DNA of 64,000 nucleotides from Acidimicrobiia bacterium (GTDB lineage: Bacteria; Actinomycetota; Acidimicrobiia; Spongiisociales; UBA5794): the NCBI GenBank assembly GCA_030065575.1, contig JASJDZ010000001.1, positions 1-64,000 on the forward strand, written 5' to 3'. Positions 51,571 to 61,376 of this stretch are shown here, piece after piece. The notes beneath the pieces were generated by a model, which was not told the origin of the DNA, made no database searches, and was given only the letters and a program-made list of their open reading frames with translations. The number at the start of each line of letters is the position of its first letter. Positions within the stretch are counted from its first letter, which is position 1. Both the position numbers and the translations under genes were made by a program.

Positions 51571-52692
51571 ACTAGCGAGGTTGATGAATTCGGAGCGGGT
51601 ACGAGGGTCGCTCTTGAACGTGCCCCGCATAGCGCTGGTCACCGTTGAGCTGTCCTGCTTCTGCACCCCTCGCATCATCATGCAGAGGTGCTGACCCTCG
51701 ATCACAACGCCCACGCCGAGCGGGTCGAGGATCTCGGTCATCGCATCGGCGACCTGGTTGGTCAGCCGCTCCTGTACCTGCAGGCGTCGGGCAAAGAGGT
51801 CAACGACGCGAGCCACCTTCGAGAGACCGATGATCTTGCCCTTGGGCAGGTAGGCAACGGCAGCCTTGCCAAAGAAGGGGAGCATGTGGTGTTCGCACAT
51901 CGAGTAGAACTCAATGTCCTTGACCAGCACCATCTCATCGGCACCTTCCGCATCAAACACTGCATTGTTGACTACATCATCAAGCGACGTTGCGTAGCCC
52001 TTGGTGAGGAAGTCCAGAGCTTTGGCCACCCGGAGCGGTGTCCGCACCAGGCCTTCCCGTTCCGGGTTCTCACCGATCTCGAGCAATTGCGCCCGCACAA
52101 TCGATTCGAGTTGCGGGGCGTATACATCGCCCGTCTGATCGAAATCCTCGGGACCTCGTGCTTCGTACGGAGTAGCGAGTCGAATCGAAGCCACGGGACG
52201 AACCGCCTCCTGGGCTGCGTCGACCTCGAGCATCAAGTCGTATGCGGTCTTGCCACTGACCGGATCAACAAAGGTCGGTGCGACATCCGCAATCGGAATG
52301 GCCACGTGTGGCGCAGTGCCGGCCTCGGGATCGGGCAGGCTCCAGCCGTCGAATTCACCCTGGACACCGTCGTAATACGCAATATCGAGATCGATGGTTC
52401 GGGGAGCGTTCTTGTCCTCGGAGCGCTGCCGACCCAGGACGTTCTCAATGTGGCGAAGCTCGCCGCGCAGCTCCTCCGGCGTCAGATTGGTGCAGGCGAG
52501 CACTGCGGCGTTGAAGAAGTCCTGTGCATCCTCCGGTCCGCCAACCGGAGCACTCTCGAAGAATCGGCTCACCTTCCGCACGTCGATGCGACGGTGGCGA
52601 CGGAGCAGCCTGATCGCCTCGGGGAGGTACCTCTCCTTTTCGATGTTCGAGCCGAGCGAAATGATCGTCTCGACATACGGTTGCGTACTCAT
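51565..52692 (-). CDS. folK-folE: HPPK-GTP cyclohydrolase I fusion (FolK-FolE)
   Basis: 375 aa. Residues about 1-160 are 6-hydroxymethyl-7,8-dihydropterin pyrophosphokinase ([64 protein letters not shown]). Residues about 185-375 are GTP cyclohydrolase I ([95 protein letters not shown]). The zinc ligands Cys/His (MCEHH) and the later Cys (HLCMMM) are present. The linker holds no recognised domain. First and middle steps of folate synthesis on one chain; FolB follows on the same strand upstream. Confidence 0.93.
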   Translation of the reverse strand: MSTQPYVETIISLGSNIEKERYLPEAIRLLRRHRRIDVRKVSRFFESAPVGGPEDAQDFFNAAVLACTNLTPEELRGELRHIENVLGRQRSEDKNAPRTIDLDIAYYDGVQGEFDGWSLPDPEAGTAPHVAIPIADVAPTFVDPVSGKTAYDLMLEVDAAQEAVRPVASIRLATPYEARGPEDFDQTGDVYAPQLESIVRAQLLEIGENPEREGLVRTPLRVAKALDFLTKGYATSLDDVVNNAVFDAEGADEMVLVKDIEFYSMCEHHMLPFFGKAAVAYLPKGKIIGLSKVARVVDLFARRLQVQERLTNQVADAMTEILDPLGVGVVIEGQHLCMMMRGVQKQDSSTVTSAMRGTFKSDPRTRSEFINLASS

Positions 52693-52701
52693 TGCTGACT
52701 C

Positions 52702-53073
52702 CTAATTGACCTGGGGTCGCTCCCGGGTGATGTTTATGCCCACGGATCTGGCGTAGCGAAGGGCGCCGGGCTTCTCCACAGTCATCTCTACACGCTTGAT
52801 TCGGGGCTCCATGTCGAAACAGATGTCAACTAGTTCCTGAACCAGTCTTTCGACCAACATCGGCTTGCCTCCACGGATGTGGGCAATCAGTGCTTTTGTA
52901 ACGGTGCGGTAGTTGACCGCATCGTCGATGTCGTCGGTCACAGCCGCCGGGCTCGTGTCTGCCCAGAGGACGGCATTGATGAGGATTTCCTGCTCGTTGA
53001 CCCGTTCCTCGGGGTTGATACCGATGATGCCGGGAATGCGCAGATCCTTGATGAGTATTCGGTCGAGCTTCAT
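52702..53073 (-). CDS. folB: Dihydroneopterin aldolase
   Basis: 123 aa, usual size. KDLRIPGIIGINPEERVNEQEILINAVLWAD, then a conserved VNYRTVTKALIAHIRGGKPMLVERLVQELVDICF, with the catalytic Glu and the buried Tyr/Lys region. Converts 7,8-dihydroneopterin to the hydroxymethyl pterin used by FolK, which is encoded 9 nt downstream. Promoter leaderless-type. Confidence 0.92.
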   Translation of the reverse strand: MKLDRILIKDLRIPGIIGINPEERVNEQEILINAVLWADTSPAAVTDDIDDAVNYRTVTKALIAHIRGGKPMLVERLVQELVDICFDMEPRIKRVEMTVEKPGALRYARSVGINITRERPQVN

Positions 53074-53081
53074 AACTACTC

Positions 53082-53087
53082 AGGGTA
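53082..53087 (-). promoter_or_regulatory. Leaderless -10 box of folB-folKE
   Basis: Minus-strand TACCCT, 8 nt before the ATG at 53073. Confidence 0.45.
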
Positions 53088-53196
53088 GAGGGAGGACACC
53101 CTTCTGATCTAGCCGTCGAGCCGACGTAGCAGCCCCTTCGTCTAATCAAACCACGAAATCGGCCGACTGGTAGCCAGAACCTGGATTGGGAGTTCT

Positions 53197-55131
53197 ATGA
53201 CTATCCACGACCGAGCGGCTCCGACGATTGCCACATCGAGTCGCGCTCTGCTCGAAGTCATCCCTGCTCCAATTTGGCTGGAGGACTGGTCTGAAGTCGA
53301 GGTCTTTTGCGCCGAGCAACGCGCCGCCGGCTGCACCGATCTCCGCAAGCTCCTGGAAGAGGATGAGGAGCTGCTTCGTGATGTGATATCCCGAATCCAG
53401 GTGAACGCCGTCAACGGCCATACGGCGATGTTCGTTGGCGCTGCCGAGGAGGAGGATCTGCTTGGCGCGATTCCCGGCGAACTACTGGAAAGCTCGAGCC
53501 TCAATTCTCTAATCGAGCAGATCCTCGTCGTCTGGGATGGTGACGCCTACACCCGTCTCGAGGTGAACGGCGTCGACTTCGGAGGCGAGAGCCTCCCCTG
53601 TGAGCTGGAATGGGCCGCCTCCGTCGTCGACGGGCGTCCCGACTACGCCCATGTCGCCATCCTCATTCGAGATCTGCGCGAGCAGCACGCCGAAGAACTG
53701 CGGAAACAACGCAGCATCGAGCGGCTGGAAACCCTGCTGGACATGGGACGCGGCATCGCCGCCACCTTCGACGCCGACCTTATTCTCGAGCTGCTGGTCG
53801 AGACAGCAGCAGAGCTTGTCGACGCCGAGCGCAGCCTGATCCTCATGGTCAACAAAGACGCTTCGAAGCTGGTGAAGGTATTAGGTCGCGGCGTTCCAGA
53901 AGAGGAGCTCGAGACAATCTCGATCGACGAGGTAATGGACGGCTTGAGTGGCGTGGCCATCCGAACTCGCGAGGCGGTGCGCACCGACGACATTGCCGGC
54001 GATCCCGCCAACTCCGGGCTGGCGCTGGAGCGCGCCAGGATCAATCCGGGAATGTCGGCAGCCATCGCCCCGATCATTGTCGATGACCGGGTACTGGGAA
54101 CTCTCACAACTCTCAACACCGCCGCGGGACGCTCGTTCTCCGCCGAAGACCTTTCGCTCGTCAGGATGCTTGCGGGGCAAGCCGCCGTGGCAATGAGAAA
54201 CGCCACCTTCTACGAGGAACTCAGCCAGAGCCTCGAGGCACTTCAGGCCGCCCACCTCGAGCTGCAGCACACCCAGGCCCAGCTGCTGGGCGCACAGAAG
54301 ATGGAAGCGATCGGCAGCCTGGCTGCGGGTATCGCCCACGAGATCAATACGCCTATCCAGTTCGTTTCCGACAACGTCAACTTCATCAGGGAGGGGGCCA
54401 AGACACTGACTGCCTTCATTGCGGAACACAATGAGATCCTCGCCGAGATTGCCGAGCACCCGGAGCTTGGCGAGCGGGTGCGGTCGGTTCAGGCTCGTTG
54501 GAAGGACGAGGACTGCGACTTCACCCTCGAGGAGATACCGGACGCCATCGAAGAGACTCTCGAAGGAACCAAACGAGTCAGCGAGATTGTGAAGGCGATG
54601 AAGGAGTTCGCCCACCCGGGTCAGGAGGAACTAACTTCCACCGACGTCAATCGAGTCATCGAGAACACGGTCAAAGTCTCCCGCAACGAATGGAAGTACG
54701 TCGCTGAAGTTGAATTGGACCTCCAGGAAGACCTGCCAACGATTCCTGCCCTTCCCGGTCCCCTCGGTCAGAGCATTCTCATCATGATCGTCAACAGCGC
54801 CCAGGAGTTGGCCGCCAATCGAGCGATCGAATCCGAAGGCCAGGGGACCATCAAGGTGAGCAGTGAACTCGTTGGCGACGTCGTCGAGATCCGGATCGCC
54901 GACAACGGGCCCGGCATTCCCCCAGAGGTTCTCCCCCGGATCTTCGAACCGTTCTTCACCACGAAGGAAGTTGGGACGGGTTCGGGCCAGGGCCTATCGA
55001 TCGCTCATTCGGTGGTCGTCGACAAACACAACGGGAAGATCTGGGCCGACAATCTCCACCCCGGCGCAGTGATGATCATCCAGATTCCGGTCGTGCAGCC
55101 CAAGAAGGCCGAGAAGGGCCACCGGAAGTAG
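53197..55131 (+). CDS. Soluble PAS/GAF sensor histidine kinase, orphan
   Basis: 644 aa, GGGAG before the ATG, no TM helix. N-terminal PAS-like region (about 10-165; [21 protein letters not shown], then [12 protein letters not shown] and [21 protein letters not shown]), a GAF domain (about 180-345; [37 protein letters not shown], ...[24 protein letters not shown]), a coiled coil, then His[20 protein letters not shown] (His box), a charged insert, and HATPase ([14 protein letters not shown] box, [39 protein letters not shown]). This kinase type resembles those of two-component/phosphorelay systems without HAMP. No response regulator adjoins it. Confidence 0.92.
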   Translation: MTIHDRAAPTIATSSRALLEVIPAPIWLEDWSEVEVFCAEQRAAGCTDLRKLLEEDEELLRDVISRIQVNAVNGHTAMFVGAAEEEDLLGAIPGELLESSSLNSLIEQILVVWDGDAYTRLEVNGVDFGGESLPCELEWAASVVDGRPDYAHVAILIRDLREQHAEELRKQRSIERLETLLDMGRGIAATFDADLILELLVETAAELVDAERSLILMVNKDASKLVKVLGRGVPEEELETISIDEVMDGLSGVAIRTREAVRTDDIAGDPANSGLALERARINPGMSAAIAPIIVDDRVLGTLTTLNTAAGRSFSAEDLSLVRMLAGQAAVAMRNATFYEELSQSLEALQAAHLELQHTQAQLLGAQKMEAIGSLAAGIAHEINTPIQFVSDNVNFIREGAKTLTAFIAEHNEILAEIAEHPELGERVRSVQARWKDEDCDFTLEEIPDAIEETLEGTKRVSEIVKAMKEFAHPGQEELTSTDVNRVIENTVKVSRNEWKYVAEVELDLQEDLPTIPALPGPLGQSILIMIVNSAQELAANRAIESEGQGTIKVSSELVGDVVEIRIADNGPGIPPEVLPRIFEPFFTTKEVGTGSGQGLSIAHSVVVDKHNGKIWADNLHPGAVMIIQIPVVQPKKAEKGHRK

Positions 55132-55135
55132 TCGC

Positions 55136-55969
55136 CTAGGCGACCAGCAATACCACCGCTGTCATCGCCAGTCCGACCCCGGCGAGTTGCACCCGCGTCA
55201 GCCTCTCGCCAATAACGGCAACCGCAGTCAGCGCAGTGACCACCGGGTAGAGGGAGGACAGGACGCTGACAATCCCCAGCGGCCCTTGCTGCAGGGCCGC
55301 GGTGACCAGGAGATTGGCTCCCATGTCGAGCATTCCGGCTAGGGCTACCCACCGAAGCGATAGCCGGTCCGGGCGAACCGGGGTCTCTAGTGACCGATGG
55401 AGCATCCAGCCGAGAGGAATGGTGACGGCTCGCGCCCCGAGAAGCGGCCAGAACCCGCTCGCCTCGCTGGTCTGCGCGATCGCAATGAAGAACGCGGCGA
55501 AACCCGCACCCGCCAGCAGCGCCATCCCGAGCAGACGGGGGCTGAGGCGAGTCGCCGACCTCTCTCCGGCGATGATGACGATGGCGGTAATGGCGACCAG
55601 AACACCGATGCCGGCCGTTGCCGAAAGCGAAGCACCGGTGGCAAGGTCAACGACAACGGGAATCGCCGCGGTAGTTGCCGCGGTGATCGGAGACACGATC
55701 GCCATCGTTCCCTCGGCAAGCGAGCGATAGAGAAGCCCGATGCCGATTACCCCGCCGAGTCCGGCAACTGCCCCCCACAGCACGTCCCCTGAGGTGACCC
55801 GGGAGGCCGGGAAGATGATCAGGCCGGCGAAGAGCGCAACCAGGCCGATGCTCTGGGATACGAAGGTCACCAGCCACGGAGGTAGCCGCCGTGCGGCGTA
55901 ACCGCCAGAGAAATCGGCAAGTCCGTAGAAGACCGCTCCGCTCACGGCGAGCACAAGAGTCACACTCAT
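55136..55969 (-). CDS. EamA/DMT-family permease
   Basis: 277 aa, ten TM helices in two repeats. LAVSGAVFYGLADFSGGYAARRLPPWLVTFVSQ N-terminal half and GAVAGLGGVIGIGLLYRSLAEGTMAIVSPI, the second half with MLDMGANLLVTAALQQGPLGIVSVLSSLYPVVTALTAVAVIGERLTRVQLAGVGLAM. Drug/metabolite transporter superfamily; substrate unknown. Confidence 0.88.
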   Translation of the reverse strand: MSVTLVLAVSGAVFYGLADFSGGYAARRLPPWLVTFVSQSIGLVALFAGLIIFPASRVTSGDVLWGAVAGLGGVIGIGLLYRSLAEGTMAIVSPITAATTAAIPVVVDLATGASLSATAGIGVLVAITAIVIIAGERSATRLSPRLLGMALLAGAGFAAFFIAIAQTSEASGFWPLLGARAVTIPLGWMLHRSLETPVRPDRLSLRWVALAGMLDMGANLLVTAALQQGPLGIVSVLSSLYPVVTALTAVAVIGERLTRVQLAGVGLAMTAVVLLVA

Positions 55970-55975
55970 GACCGC

Positions 55976-55981
55976 AGGGTA
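55976..55981 (-). promoter_or_regulatory. Leaderless -10 box
   Basis: Minus-strand TACCCT, 6 nt before the ATG at 55969. Confidence 0.5.
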
Positions 55982-56037
55982 CGCGCTGTCCGCGAGTTGC
56001 CTAGTGTCGTAGCCAGGCGAACTAGGAACCCACCCGC

Positions 56038-57009
56038 ATGCCCGCCACCAAGGCTCACCTGTTGGACAGCTTCGAGGACGCGGAAACTGCGCTGTTGTCT
56101 TCGCTCCTCAGCGAGGGGATCGACCTCACCCAGGGAGCCGAGGTGCCTACGGACGCACAGATACTGATCGGAGGGGTCCCCACCCGCGACCAGCTCGCAT
56201 CGCCCCGGCTCACATCTCTGATCATCCCCTGGACGGGGTTGCCGAGGCGCACTCGTGAACTACTCGCCGACTTCCCGCACATCCAGGCACACAACCTGCA
56301 TCACAACGCACCCATGGTTGCCGAGATGACCGTCACTCTGCTTCTGGCTGCGGCAAAGCTCGTCGTCCCGCTCGACCAAGCACTACGACGCGGCGACTGG
56401 TCTCGTCGCGATCAACCGGAGCGCGCCATCCTTCTCTCCGGAAGGACCTGCCTCATCCTCGGCTACGGCGCGATCGGGCGGCTCGTGGCGCCGGTCTGCA
56501 GTGCGCTGGGCATGACGGTCATTGCGACTGGTCGGCGCTTCCAGGAAGGTGACGGGACCGTCGACCAGATCCACCCATCATCGGCGCTCCCCGACCTCCT
56601 CCCTCGCGCTCACGCCTTGCTGATCTGCCTGCCGCTCACGAAGCAGACCCGCGGCATGATCGGGCCCGAGGAGTTGGCGCTGCTACCGGAAGACGCCGTG
56701 ATCGTCAACGTCGGGCGGGGCTCGATCATCGACGAGGAATCGCTGTATGTCGCACTCCGAGACCGGCGCATTGGCGCCGCCGGTCTCGATGTTTGGTACA
56801 ACTACCCGCAGGACGATGAATCGTCATCAGACACTCAGCCGTCCGCGTTCCCGTTCGCCGATCTCGACAATGTGGTGATGAGCCCGCACCGCGGCGGCTC
56901 GGTCGTCGAGACCGAGCAGCTACGGGCACAGGCCCTGGCCGAGATGCTCAACGCTGCAGCCGAAGGCCGTCCGCTGCCGAATCGAGTCGACCTGGAGCTT
57001 GGTTACTAG
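56038..57009 (+). CDS. D-2-hydroxyacid dehydrogenase family protein
   Basis: 323 aa. Substrate domain, then the NAD Rossmann motif LILGYGAIGRLVAPVCSALGM with RRF further on, catalytic Arg in VNVGRGSIIDEESL, Glu near the loop LDVWYNYPQDDESS and His in MSPHRGGSV. Matches D-isomer-specific 2-hydroxyacid dehydrogenases; could be a 2-hydroxyacid or phosphoglycerate-type enzyme but lacks the extra domains of SerA. Substrate undetermined. Confidence 0.88.
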   Translation: MPATKAHLLDSFEDAETALLSSLLSEGIDLTQGAEVPTDAQILIGGVPTRDQLASPRLTSLIIPWTGLPRRTRELLADFPHIQAHNLHHNAPMVAEMTVTLLLAAAKLVVPLDQALRRGDWSRRDQPERAILLSGRTCLILGYGAIGRLVAPVCSALGMTVIATGRRFQEGDGTVDQIHPSSALPDLLPRAHALLICLPLTKQTRGMIGPEELALLPEDAVIVNVGRGSIIDEESLYVALRDRRIGAAGLDVWYNYPQDDESSSDTQPSAFPFADLDNVVMSPHRGGSVVETEQLRAQALAEMLNAAAEGRPLPNRVDLELGY

Positions 57010-57019
57010 CGGGACACAG

Positions 57020-57508
57020 CTACAACTCGAGCACCATGATCGATGAGTCGCCGTTGTCGACGACCGTGCGAAAGCCGAGCGATTCATAGAGAAACCGCGA
57101 AGGATTCGGGTAGGTGACCGAGAGACTGAGCCGTGGAATGCCCTCGGCCCTGGCCGCCTCGATCAGCTCCGTCATCAGCCGGCGCCCGATACCCCGCCTG
57201 CGGAAGCCGGCGGATACACCGATGCCCAGCTCCGGAGTGGCTTCATCGACAAAGCCGTGGCCATGGTCGCTATCGGTGAATCGACGGGCAAAGGCGGCGC
57301 CGACCACCGTCTCGGCGACGATTGCCTTGACAACGATGTCACCCCGACGACCCCAACCCTTGTGGTAGCAAGCGATCTGCGGTTGCTCCATTGCCACCTC
57401 GAAGGGCGGAATCTCCGGGTTGCCGGTCCACGAAATCGCCAGATACAGAGCGGACCGGACGACAGACGCGTCGGCCGGTCCACCCCTTTCGATCAGGACT
57501 TCACTCAC
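57020..57508 (-). CDS. GNAT-family acetyltransferase
   Basis: 162 aa. Acetyl-CoA loop VSAGFRRRGIGRRLMTELIEAARAEGIPRLSLSV followed by YPNPSRFLYESLGFRTVVDNGDSSIMVLEL. Residues 45-75 carry ACYHKGWGRRGDIVVKAIVAETVVGAAFARRF. Overlaps the 3' end of the ABC transporter gene by 8 nt on the same strand, hence probably the last gene of that operon; it may modify the transported compound, as often seen for GNATs with drug exporters. Confidence 0.85.
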   Translation of the reverse strand: MSEVLIERGGPADASVVRSALYLAISWTGNPEIPPFEVAMEQPQIACYHKGWGRRGDIVVKAIVAETVVGAAFARRFTDSDHGHGFVDEATPELGIGVSAGFRRRGIGRRLMTELIEAARAEGIPRLSLSVTYPNPSRFLYESLGFRTVVDNGDSSIMVLEL

Positions 57509-59318
57509 CGCTTGCGCCCGCCGTCTTCACCATCGATCCGTTGCCGTTGCCCTCGGCCTCGGTCTCCCACAGATTGCGGAACTCTGGGCTGGTAGCCAGC
57601 AGGTCGTGCAGCTTGCCTCGTGCGACCACTCTGCCGCCATCGAGCACGATGATCTGATCGGCGCGTTGCAGCGCCGGCCTCCGGTGCGACACCACCAATG
57701 CGGTCGACTCGGCGTGCTCGGAAAACAGCCTTTCCCACAAGGTCTTCTCTGTATCAACATCGAGAGCGCTCGATAGATCGTCAAACACGAGCAACTCCGG
57801 ATCGCGGACGAACATCCTGGCGGCCGCGGTGCGCTGCACCTGTCCTCCAGATAGCCGCATCCCCAAGGGACCAACCAGCGTGTCGAGCCCATCCGGCATG
57901 TGATCGACATCACGATCGAGCGCGGCCGATCGGATCGCCTCGTGCAACTCAACGTCCTCCTCGTTTCGGCCGAGCAGCAGGTTCTCCCGCATGGTCATCG
58001 AGAACAGCGTCGGAACCTGCGGCGTGTAGGCCGAGCGTGGCGGAACGAAGAAGTCGTCAGGATCAGCAATGGTCTCGCCATTCCAGCTCACTGTTCCGCT
58101 GTCGGTGGAAACAAGCCCGAGAATCGAACGCAGCAGCGTTGTCTTGCCGGACCCGATCCTGCCGGTGACCACCGTGAAACTGCCGCGCTCGAGCGTGAGA
58201 TTCACGTCCTCGATACCGTTGGCAGTTCCCGGGTAGTGGAATGTCAAGCCACTCACCTTCAGCTCGTCGAGGTGAGCGTCATGAGCAGGAGTCGTGAACT
58301 CCGGCATCTCACCGGTCAGGTGCAGCTCCTTCTTGCTCACCAGCATGAAGGGGTCGTCGCTGTGCATCAGGCCGTGCATCCGCTCGAACGAGACGCCGGC
58401 CTGCTTGAGACGGGCGATGAACGCCCCGAGGAACCAGCCCGCGTCGGTGACGTAGTCCAGGAAAAAGACGAACAGCGCAAACTCACCGACGGTGAGCCCG
58501 TTCGGTCGACCCAGGTTGTCTGCAGCGAAGATCAGAATCAGCCCGGTGCCGATGCTGAGGGTGTTCCAGAAGACCGATTCGAGGCCGGCTGTGAGCACCT
58601 TGTCGCGCACCATCATCTTGCGTCGCTCGTCGTTGAGCTTCTTGAAGTGGCGGATCATCGGCTCCTCGACACCGGCAACCTTGATCGACTGCACCGCTCC
58701 GTACATCTCGCCGAGGGCACCTGTGATCTGCTCGGTTGACTCCCGGGCCGCGTTGCGATAGCGCCGGATCCGGGTACCGGCGCGTTCGGCGACTACGACC
58801 ATGAACAGCAGCGGGGCAAACACGAGCAGAGTCATCTGCGCATCGATCGAGGTCAGCACCAGGGCTGCGACAGTCCCGAACAGAGCGGTACCGACCAGGT
58901 CGACCGTCATGCTCGTCGCTTCCTCGACGTGCTCGACATCCTCCCGGAAACGGCTGATGATCTCACCCGACGCTTCCTTGACCGACTGTGATCCAGGCAG
59001 GGCGAAAATCCGCTCCAGCATGTTGCGCCGCAGCGTCGAGCCGGCCCGGAACATGAAGTGCACGTCATTCCACATGGCGATGAACATCACCGCCAGTCGG
59101 GCCGCTCCGTAGCCGAGCAGCATCGCAATCAGCGTGGCCGGGTTGAACCCGACCGTATCCAGATCATCGAAGAAGCGCTGGGTAATGAGCGCCGGAATCA
59201 CCGGAATCACCCAGATCGTGGTCCAGAGGAGCACGTTGGCCAGGTACCAGCCGGGTGCGGCCTTGATCAGCTCGCGCATCAGGCGGACGGTTGGCAGCGT
59301 CGATCTACGCGTCGTCAT
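57501..59318 (-). CDS. ABC exporter half-transporter, degenerate catalytic Walker B
   Basis: 605 aa: six TM helices (about 20-320), then the ATPase. Walker A VTGRIGSGKTTLLRSIL, Q loop AYTPQVPTLF, signature MRLSGGQVQRTAAARM, Walker B LLVFDDLSSALDVD in which the catalytic Glu is replaced by Asp, H-loop His in VSHRRPAL. Overlaps its partner's stop by 4 nt (ATGA). Its noncanonical site and intact signature indicate the weakly hydrolysing half of a heterodimeric multidrug exporter (LmrCD/TM287-288 type). Confidence 0.92.
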   Translation of the reverse strand: MTTRRSTLPTVRLMRELIKAAPGWYLANVLLWTTIWVIPVIPALITQRFFDDLDTVGFNPATLIAMLLGYGAARLAVMFIAMWNDVHFMFRAGSTLRRNMLERIFALPGSQSVKEASGEIISRFREDVEHVEEATSMTVDLVGTALFGTVAALVLTSIDAQMTLLVFAPLLFMVVVAERAGTRIRRYRNAARESTEQITGALGEMYGAVQSIKVAGVEEPMIRHFKKLNDERRKMMVRDKVLTAGLESVFWNTLSIGTGLILIFAADNLGRPNGLTVGEFALFVFFLDYVTDAGWFLGAFIARLKQAGVSFERMHGLMHSDDPFMLVSKKELHLTGEMPEFTTPAHDAHLDELKVSGLTFHYPGTANGIEDVNLTLERGSFTVVTGRIGSGKTTLLRSILGLVSTDSGTVSWNGETIADPDDFFVPPRSAYTPQVPTLFSMTMRENLLLGRNEEDVELHEAIRSAALDRDVDHMPDGLDTLVGPLGMRLSGGQVQRTAAARMFVRDPELLVFDDLSSALDVDTEKTLWERLFSEHAESTALVVSHRRPALQRADQIIVLDGGRVVARGKLHDLLATSPEFRNLWETEAEGNGNGSMVKTAGASGE

Positions 59319-61054
59319 GCGAGCACCTCCTCCATTCCGGCGATCAGCAGGTGTGACAGCCGGCTGTCCGGATCGGCGGCAAGGGCCCGCCGGTTGCCGT
59401 ACTCGACTACCTCTCCGTCCTCCAGGATCAGAATGTCATCCGCTCGCGTCACGGTGGCGAGTCGGTGCGCAATGATGATGCCGGTGCGGTCCTGGAGCAG
59501 TCGATCAACAGCGCGCTCGATCAGCTTCTCCGTGGCCGGATCGAGCCGGGAAGAAGCTTCATCGAGAATCACCAGACCCGGGTCCTCGAGGAAGATGCGG
59601 GTGAACGCCAGCAGCTGAGCCTGCCCGGCCGAAAGCCCGGAGCCTCCCGATTCGAGCCTGGTGTCGAGACCGTCCGGCATCGAAGCCAGCCAGCCGTCGA
59701 GACCCAACTCGGTGATCACCTCGTGAAGACGCTCATCGGGAACGGTCTCATCGAAGAAGGTGAGGTTGTCGCGAATCGTCGCCCGGAACAGCTGGACGTC
59801 CTGGGTCACCATGCCGACCTGGCGCCGCAGGCTGCGGATCTCGGCCTGGCTGATCTCAACCCCGCCCAGCCGCACTTCTCCGTGGATGGGATCGTAGAGG
59901 CGAGTGAGCAAGCGGGCCATGGTGGTCTTACCTGACCCGGAGCGGCCCAGCACCCCGAGCACGTGGCCAGCTTCGAGGTCGAGCGAGACGCGGTCGAGCA
60001 CCACTTCCTCGTCGTAGCCGAAGACGACGTCATCTATCTCCACTCGCAGCGCTCCGCCGGGAATCAGCGCGGTGCCGCTGGTATCGAGCGCAGACCGCTC
60101 ATCAAAGAGGCCCTGGACTCTCGAGATTCCGGCGGCGGCCTTCTGGAATCGCTCCATCTGCTCCCGGATCTGCTCCATGGGACGGCGCGACATCTCCGTG
60201 TAGGAGAAGATCAGATAGACGCCGCCGAGAGTGAGCGTCCCGTCATTGAAGAAGACAGATCCGAGCCAGAACACCAGCACGGTGCCGACCAGATAGTTGA
60301 AGATCGACGTGCCCCAGAGCGCGGCGAAACCCATCCGACCCATCACCTGGTCGGGAAGCCAGGAGCGCAGGATCCCGGTGAACCGACGCATCATGTAGCC
60401 AACGCCGCCGTTGCCCCGGATGTCCTCGGTGCCACCCAACTGCTCGCCGATGAGGCCCATCAGCTCGGCGGAACGGGCCCGTACCTGCTTCCACAGCGGA
60501 ACTGCCCAGGCCTGGATTCGGAGCATCACGCCGAGGGCGACGAGGAAGAACAGAGTTATGCCCAGGCCAACCCAGACGTTCTCCAGCCACAGCATCACCA
60601 TGACGCCCACCATCAGCAGTGAGTTGCCGAGCACCCGGATCGCAAACGCCGAGAAGAAGTCGGCCTGCGCGGTCACATCACCGTCGATCCGCTCGATCAT
60701 CTCACCCGGGGTGTGTTGCTTGTGGAAGCTCATGTCCAGATCGAGCACATGGGCGGCCAGGTCGGCCCTCATCTCGTTGGTAGCCGTCCACCCGACCTGC
60801 TCGGCCAGGTAGGTTGCGATCACGCTGAACAGCTGGGTCAGCACGGCGACCACCATGAACCACACCGCGATCGGGATCAGCCTGCTGGTCGGTTCGCCGT
60901 CGATGGCGCGGTCGAGGAACGTGCGCACCAGCTGGGGCCCGACCAACATCAGGCCGATGCTCGTGAACATGGTCACGGTGAGCAGAGCCACCCGCACCTT
61001 CTGGCGGCGCAGGTAGTCATACAGCAGCGTTATGTAGGACCGGACCGGAATCAT
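59315..61054 (-). CDS. ABC exporter half-transporter, canonical catalytic site
   Basis: 579 aa: six TM helices (about 20-310), then the ATPase. Walker A VLGRSGSGKTTMARLL, Q loop MVTQDVQLF, signature SGLSAGQAQLLAFTR in which LSGGQ is LSAGQ, Walker B LVILDEASSRLDP with the catalytic Glu, and H-loop His in IIIAHRLATV. In a heterodimer, this Walker B pairs with the partner's intact LSGGQ to give one active site, and the other site is degenerate. First gene after the structured leader. Confidence 0.93.
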   Translation of the reverse strand: MIPVRSYITLLYDYLRRQKVRVALLTVTMFTSIGLMLVGPQLVRTFLDRAIDGEPTSRLIPIAVWFMVVAVLTQLFSVIATYLAEQVGWTATNEMRADLAAHVLDLDMSFHKQHTPGEMIERIDGDVTAQADFFSAFAIRVLGNSLLMVGVMVMLWLENVWVGLGITLFFLVALGVMLRIQAWAVPLWKQVRARSAELMGLIGEQLGGTEDIRGNGGVGYMMRRFTGILRSWLPDQVMGRMGFAALWGTSIFNYLVGTVLVFWLGSVFFNDGTLTLGGVYLIFSYTEMSRRPMEQIREQMERFQKAAAGISRVQGLFDERSALDTSGTALIPGGALRVEIDDVVFGYDEEVVLDRVSLDLEAGHVLGVLGRSGSGKTTMARLLTRLYDPIHGEVRLGGVEISQAEIRSLRRQVGMVTQDVQLFRATIRDNLTFFDETVPDERLHEVITELGLDGWLASMPDGLDTRLESGGSGLSAGQAQLLAFTRIFLEDPGLVILDEASSRLDPATEKLIERAVDRLLQDRTGIIIAHRLATVTRADDILILEDGEVVEYGNRRALAADPDSRLSHLLIAGMEEVLA

Positions 61055-61376
61055 CTTCTTGCCTTTGCGGTGGTGAGACCTTCACGTGGTGAAGCCTCGG
61101 GCGTGCGTGTCGAGAGCGGCGCTCAGAGTCTGGCGACTCCTTCGCCAGGCGCTGGTTCAGCTCGGTCCTCCTCAGGAGGACCTTATGGCTAAGCCGCGGG
61201 GCGAACCCTGCCCGCGGCGCTGATGGGCATTAGCAGGAACATCAGGCGCTCATTTCTCGACCGTGTCCGGTCGCACATACGAACGGCCGCGCACGCACTT
61301 CTATGTTGCGTCCACGGCCACTAAGAACTTTGGCAGCACGCCCGCAATGTGTCAAGGGGAAGACGTCCCCCATCGG
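61055..61376 (-). other. Structured leader/regulatory region before ABC exporter operon
   Basis: Over 300 bp without a gene. It contains several stem-loops readable on the minus strand: CTTCAC-GTG-GTGAAG (61080-61094), CTGGCGA/TCGCCAG (61130-61148), a perfect 9-bp dyad GGTCCTCCT/AGGAGGACC (61164-61182), CCGCGGG/CCCGCGG (61194-61217) and a GGGGA/TCCCC arm pair (61356-61370). Such stacked stems suggest an attenuator, riboswitch or operator region. I cannot match it to a known riboswitch class. Confidence 0.5.

Noticed and set aside
61055-61376. A known riboswitch in the exporter leader
   Set aside because: Several stems exist but I could not match conserved core sequences of any riboswitch class; kept only as an unclassified structured region.
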